5,704 bases of DNA from positions 1-5,704 of the forward strand of contig JAWOJB010000008.1 of assembly GCA_046484325.1 (NCBI GenBank), in the 5' to 3' direction. This DNA is from JAWOJB01 sp046484325. GTDB lineage: Bacteria > Actinomycetota > Acidimicrobiia > Spongiisociales > ZC4RG35. Under the pieces are notes generated by a model. That model saw nothing but the letters and a program-made list of their open reading frames with translations. It made no database searches and was not told the DNA's origin. Below are positions 3,760 through 5,704 of the stretch, piece after piece; within the stretch, counting starts at the first letter, position 1; every line of letters begins with the position of its first letter. A program made the position numbers and the translations under genes.

Positions 3760-5559
3760 ATGGCCGCCTCCGGGACGATGACGCGGTCGCGACCGCCCGA
3801 CCGGGTCGGGGCCGGCCGGGGGCTCGCCCTCATCGGCCGGCAACTCCGGCGCGCCCCGAGGGAGTTTGGCGTGGGGGCGGTCGGGACCGTCCTGTTCGCG
3901 ATCATGACGATCGCCTCGTCGTACGTAATCGGCTGGGTCACCGACTCGGTGCTGATCCCTTCCGTGGAGGCCGGCGAGGTGGCGACCGCCACCCTGGCCG
4001 GGGCGGCCGCGGCCGTGCTCGGGGTGGCGCTGCTGCGGGCGATCGGCATCACGTTCCGGAGGATCGGTGCCTACGCCGCCCAGTACCGCCTCCAGGCACG
4101 GGATCGCATCGACCTCACCGACCGGCTGCTCGACCTCCCGATCGAGTGGCACCGCCGCCACCCGACTGGCGAGCTGCTGTCCAACGTCAACGCCGATGCC
4201 GAGGCGGCCTCCTCGATCGCCGCTCCGCTGCCGATGGCTTTGGGGGTCATCGTGATGCTGGCGATCACCGCCGTGCTGCTCGTACTGACCGACCCGTTCC
4301 TGGCCCTGATCGGGTTCGCCGCCGGACCGGCCATCGCCCTCTCGAACGTCGCCTACCAGAGGCGGATGCGGGTGGTGGTGGCCGAGGCCCAGCAACTCCG
4401 CGCCGAGGTCTCCGAGATCGCCCACGAGTCGTTCGACGCCGCCCTCGTGGTCAAGACCCTCGGTCGTGAGGACATCGAGGTGGGTCGGTTCGGGGCGCGC
4501 TCGGAGGACCTCCGCGACCGGATGGTGGAGGTGGGCCGGCTGCGCGCCGTCTTCGACCCGGTGATGGAGGCGCTGCCCAGCCTCGGCATCCTGGCGGTGC
4601 TCTACGTCGGGGCGCTGAGGATCGACCAGGGCCTCATCACCGCCGGAACCCTCGTGACCTTCGCCTACCTGTTCCGGCTCATCGCCCTGCCGATGCGGGT
4701 GTTCGCCTGGCTGCTGGCGGATCTCCCCCGGGCCGTGGTCGGGTGGGAGCGGATCGAGGCCGTGGTGGGGGTGCCCGATCAGGTCGGGTACGGCGGAACC
4801 CGGCTCGCCGCCTCCGGCGGCGCCTCCGCCCGGGCCGAGGCCGTCGCCTACCTGTATCCCGACGCCGTCGAAGCCGAACGACGCGGGATCGAGTCCGTCA
4901 CGCTGGACGTGCCTCCCGGCGCCACGGTGGCGTTGGTGGGCCCCACCGGCTCGGGCAAGAGCACGATCGCCCACCTGCTCGTCCGCCTCTACGACCCCGA
5001 CACCGGCACGATCTGCCTCGACGGGCGGGGTCTGGTGGAGCTCGACCGCGGCGAGCTCGCCCGCAGCACCGCCCTCGTGTTCCAGGAGCCGTTCCTGTTC
5101 GACGACACCGTCCGGGCAAACATCACCCTGGGCGAGGAGTACGGCGACGACGAGGTCCGGAGCGCCGCTCGCATCGCCCAGGCCGACGGCTTCGTCGCCG
5201 AGCTCCCCGACGGGTACGAGACCCTGATCGGTGAGCGGGGGGCAACCCTCTCCGGGGGACAGCGGCAGCGGATCGCGCTGGCCCGGGCCCTCGTCCGCTC
5301 GCCCCGATTCCTCGTGCTCGACGATGCCACCTCCGCCGTCGACTCGACGGTGGAGGCGGCCATCCTCGACGGGCTCGCCGAGCTCGACACGACCGTGCTC
5401 ATCGTGGCCTACCGGAGGTCGTCGATCCTCCTCGCCGACCAGGTGATCTTCATCGAGGACGGACGGATCGTCGGGCGTGGGACCCACGCCGAGCTGTACG
5501 CCGGGCTCCCCGCCTACCGGGCGCTCATCGACGCCTACGAGCGGAAGGAGGCCGAGTGA
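3760..5559 (+). CDS. ABC exporter half-transporter (TMD-NBD fusion) with degenerate ATPase site
   Basis: This is a type IV (exporter-fold) ABC half-transporter of about 600 residues: a six-helix membrane domain (about 40-335, numbering from the upstream in-frame GTG at 3748) followed by a nucleotide-binding domain. It has Walker A GPTGSGKST (398-406), Q-loop Gln446, signature LSGGQ (501-505), Walker B FLVLDD (521-526) and D-loop SAVD. Two catalytic positions are altered: the Glu after Walker B is Asp526, and the switch His is Tyr555 (VAYRRSS). This is the pattern of the degenerate subunit in heterodimeric exporters, where it binds but scarcely hydrolyses ATP. The next gene overlaps it by four bases and encodes the probable partner. 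Substrate is unknown; drugs, lipids or peptides are typical. The start is uncertain: GTG 3748, ATG 3760 and ATG 3778 are all in frame, and GGGAGG at 3753-3758 is too close to 3760 to decide. Confidence 0.92.
   Translation: MAASGTMTRSRPPDRVGAGRGLALIGRQLRRAPREFGVGAVGTVLFAIMTIASSYVIGWVTDSVLIPSVEAGEVATATLAGAAAAVLGVALLRAIGITFRRIGAYAAQYRLQARDRIDLTDRLLDLPIEWHRRHPTGELLSNVNADAEAASSIAAPLPMALGVIVMLAITAVLLVLTDPFLALIGFAAGPAIALSNVAYQRRMRVVVAEAQQLRAEVSEIAHESFDAALVVKTLGREDIEVGRFGARSEDLRDRMVEVGRLRAVFDPVMEALPSLGILAVLYVGALRIDQGLITAGTLVTFAYLFRLIALPMRVFAWLLADLPRAVVGWERIEAVVGVPDQVGYGGTRLAASGGASARAEAVAYLYPDAVEAERRGIESVTLDVPPGATVALVGPTGSGKSTIAHLLVRLYDPDTGTICLDGRGLVELDRGELARSTALVFQEPFLFDDTVRANITLGEEYGDDEVRSAARIAQADGFVAELPDGYETLIGERGATLSGGQRQRIALARALVRSPRFLVLDDATSAVDSTVEAAILDGLAELDTTVLIVAYRRSSILLADQVIFIEDGRIVGRGTHAELYAGLPAYRALIDAYERKEAE
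5545..5551 (+). promoter_or_regulatory. Strong ribosome binding site for the second ABC gene
   Basis: AAGGAGG, a full anti-Shine-Dalgarno match, lies inside the last codons of the first ABC gene, four bases before GTG 5556. It fixes the start of the partner gene and, with the GTGA overlap, indicates coupled translation of the two halves. Confidence 0.75.
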
Positions 5560-5704
5560 GCAGGCGCGCCGGTGCCCTCATCACGATCCGGCGGGGACTG
5601 GCCCTTTCGCCGGAGCTTCGGCGGGGTCTGCCCTTCACCCTCGTCCTAGCGCTCATGGCGACCGCCGGCCGGGTGATCGTGCCCATCGCGGTCCAGCAGG
5701 TGAT
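5556..5704 (+). CDS. Second ABC exporter half-transporter, N-terminal part; 3' end outside window
   Basis: GTG at 5556-5558 overlaps the TGA of the preceding ABC gene (GTGA) and is served by AAGGAGG at 5545-5551. The frame stays open for the remaining 49 codons, to the window end. The peptide starts MSRRAGALITIRRGL, then LRRGLPFTLVLALMATAGRVIVPIAVQQV. This is a basic cytoplasmic lead followed by the first membrane helix, in the form usual for the partner subunit of heterodimeric exporters. The ATPase domain is beyond the window. From the degenerate site of its neighbour, this subunit is expected to carry the intact catalytic Glu and His. Assignment rests on position, overlap and helix pattern. 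Confidence 0.8.
   Translation, partial: MSRRAGALITIRRGLALSPELRRGLPFTLVLALMATAGRVIVPIAVQQV

Noticed and set aside
3745..5487. Long open frame (580 codons) on the minus strand opposite the ABC gene
   Set aside because: It is rich in Gly, Asp, His, Pro and Gln with no domain, as expected for the complement of a GC-rich gene, and the plus strand has a complete set of ABC motifs.

Overview
The window looks like chromosomal DNA of a high-GC actinobacterium. The EEP nuclease, MgtE and ABC genes are strongly GC-rich (hand-counted stretches give roughly 68-70% GC). GTG starts, purine-rich ribosome binding sites and short stop/start overlaps are common. The style of the membrane-anchored NTF2-like protein suggests Acidimicrobiia or relatives, but this is inference; there is no rRNA or other marker gene.

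Layout, left to right. (1) 1-395, the 3' part of an endonuclease/exonuclease/phosphatase (EEP) family gene whose start lies outside the window. (2) 396-669, an intergenic stretch with an imperfect copy of a repeat also seen upstream of mgtE, a small ORF of doubtful reality, and a striking nested palindrome. (3) 670-2045, a two-gene unit of lower GC content: an ECF-type RNA polymerase sigma factor overlapping a single-pass membrane protein with an external NTF2/SnoaL-like domain, probably its partner or anti-sigma factor. (4) 2108-2265, a second copy of the EEP 3' end, nearly identical to 1-395 but with an in-frame 237-bp internal deletion. (5) 2288-3613, minus strand, an MgtE-type magnesium channel. 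(6) 3614-3759, a divergent promoter region with a 14-bp imperfect inverted repeat. (7) 3760-5559 and 5556-5704, two overlapping genes for the halves of a heterodimeric ABC exporter, the second cut by the window end.

The most unusual feature is the architecture of the first 2.3 kb. The sigma-factor module sits between two direct copies of the same gene end, of which only the left one keeps the catalytic C-terminus. The likely ancestral order was EEP gene followed by convergent mgtE. The module then arrived with, or caused, a duplication of the EEP 3' end, and the right copy decayed by deletion. The lower GC of the module fits acquisition from elsewhere.

The sigma factor and membrane protein should form an envelope-signal-responsive pair. 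The ABC pair should form one exporter with one degenerate and one active ATP site. MgtE is an independent Mg2+ uptake channel. No RNA genes, CRISPR arrays or recognisable transposases were seen.
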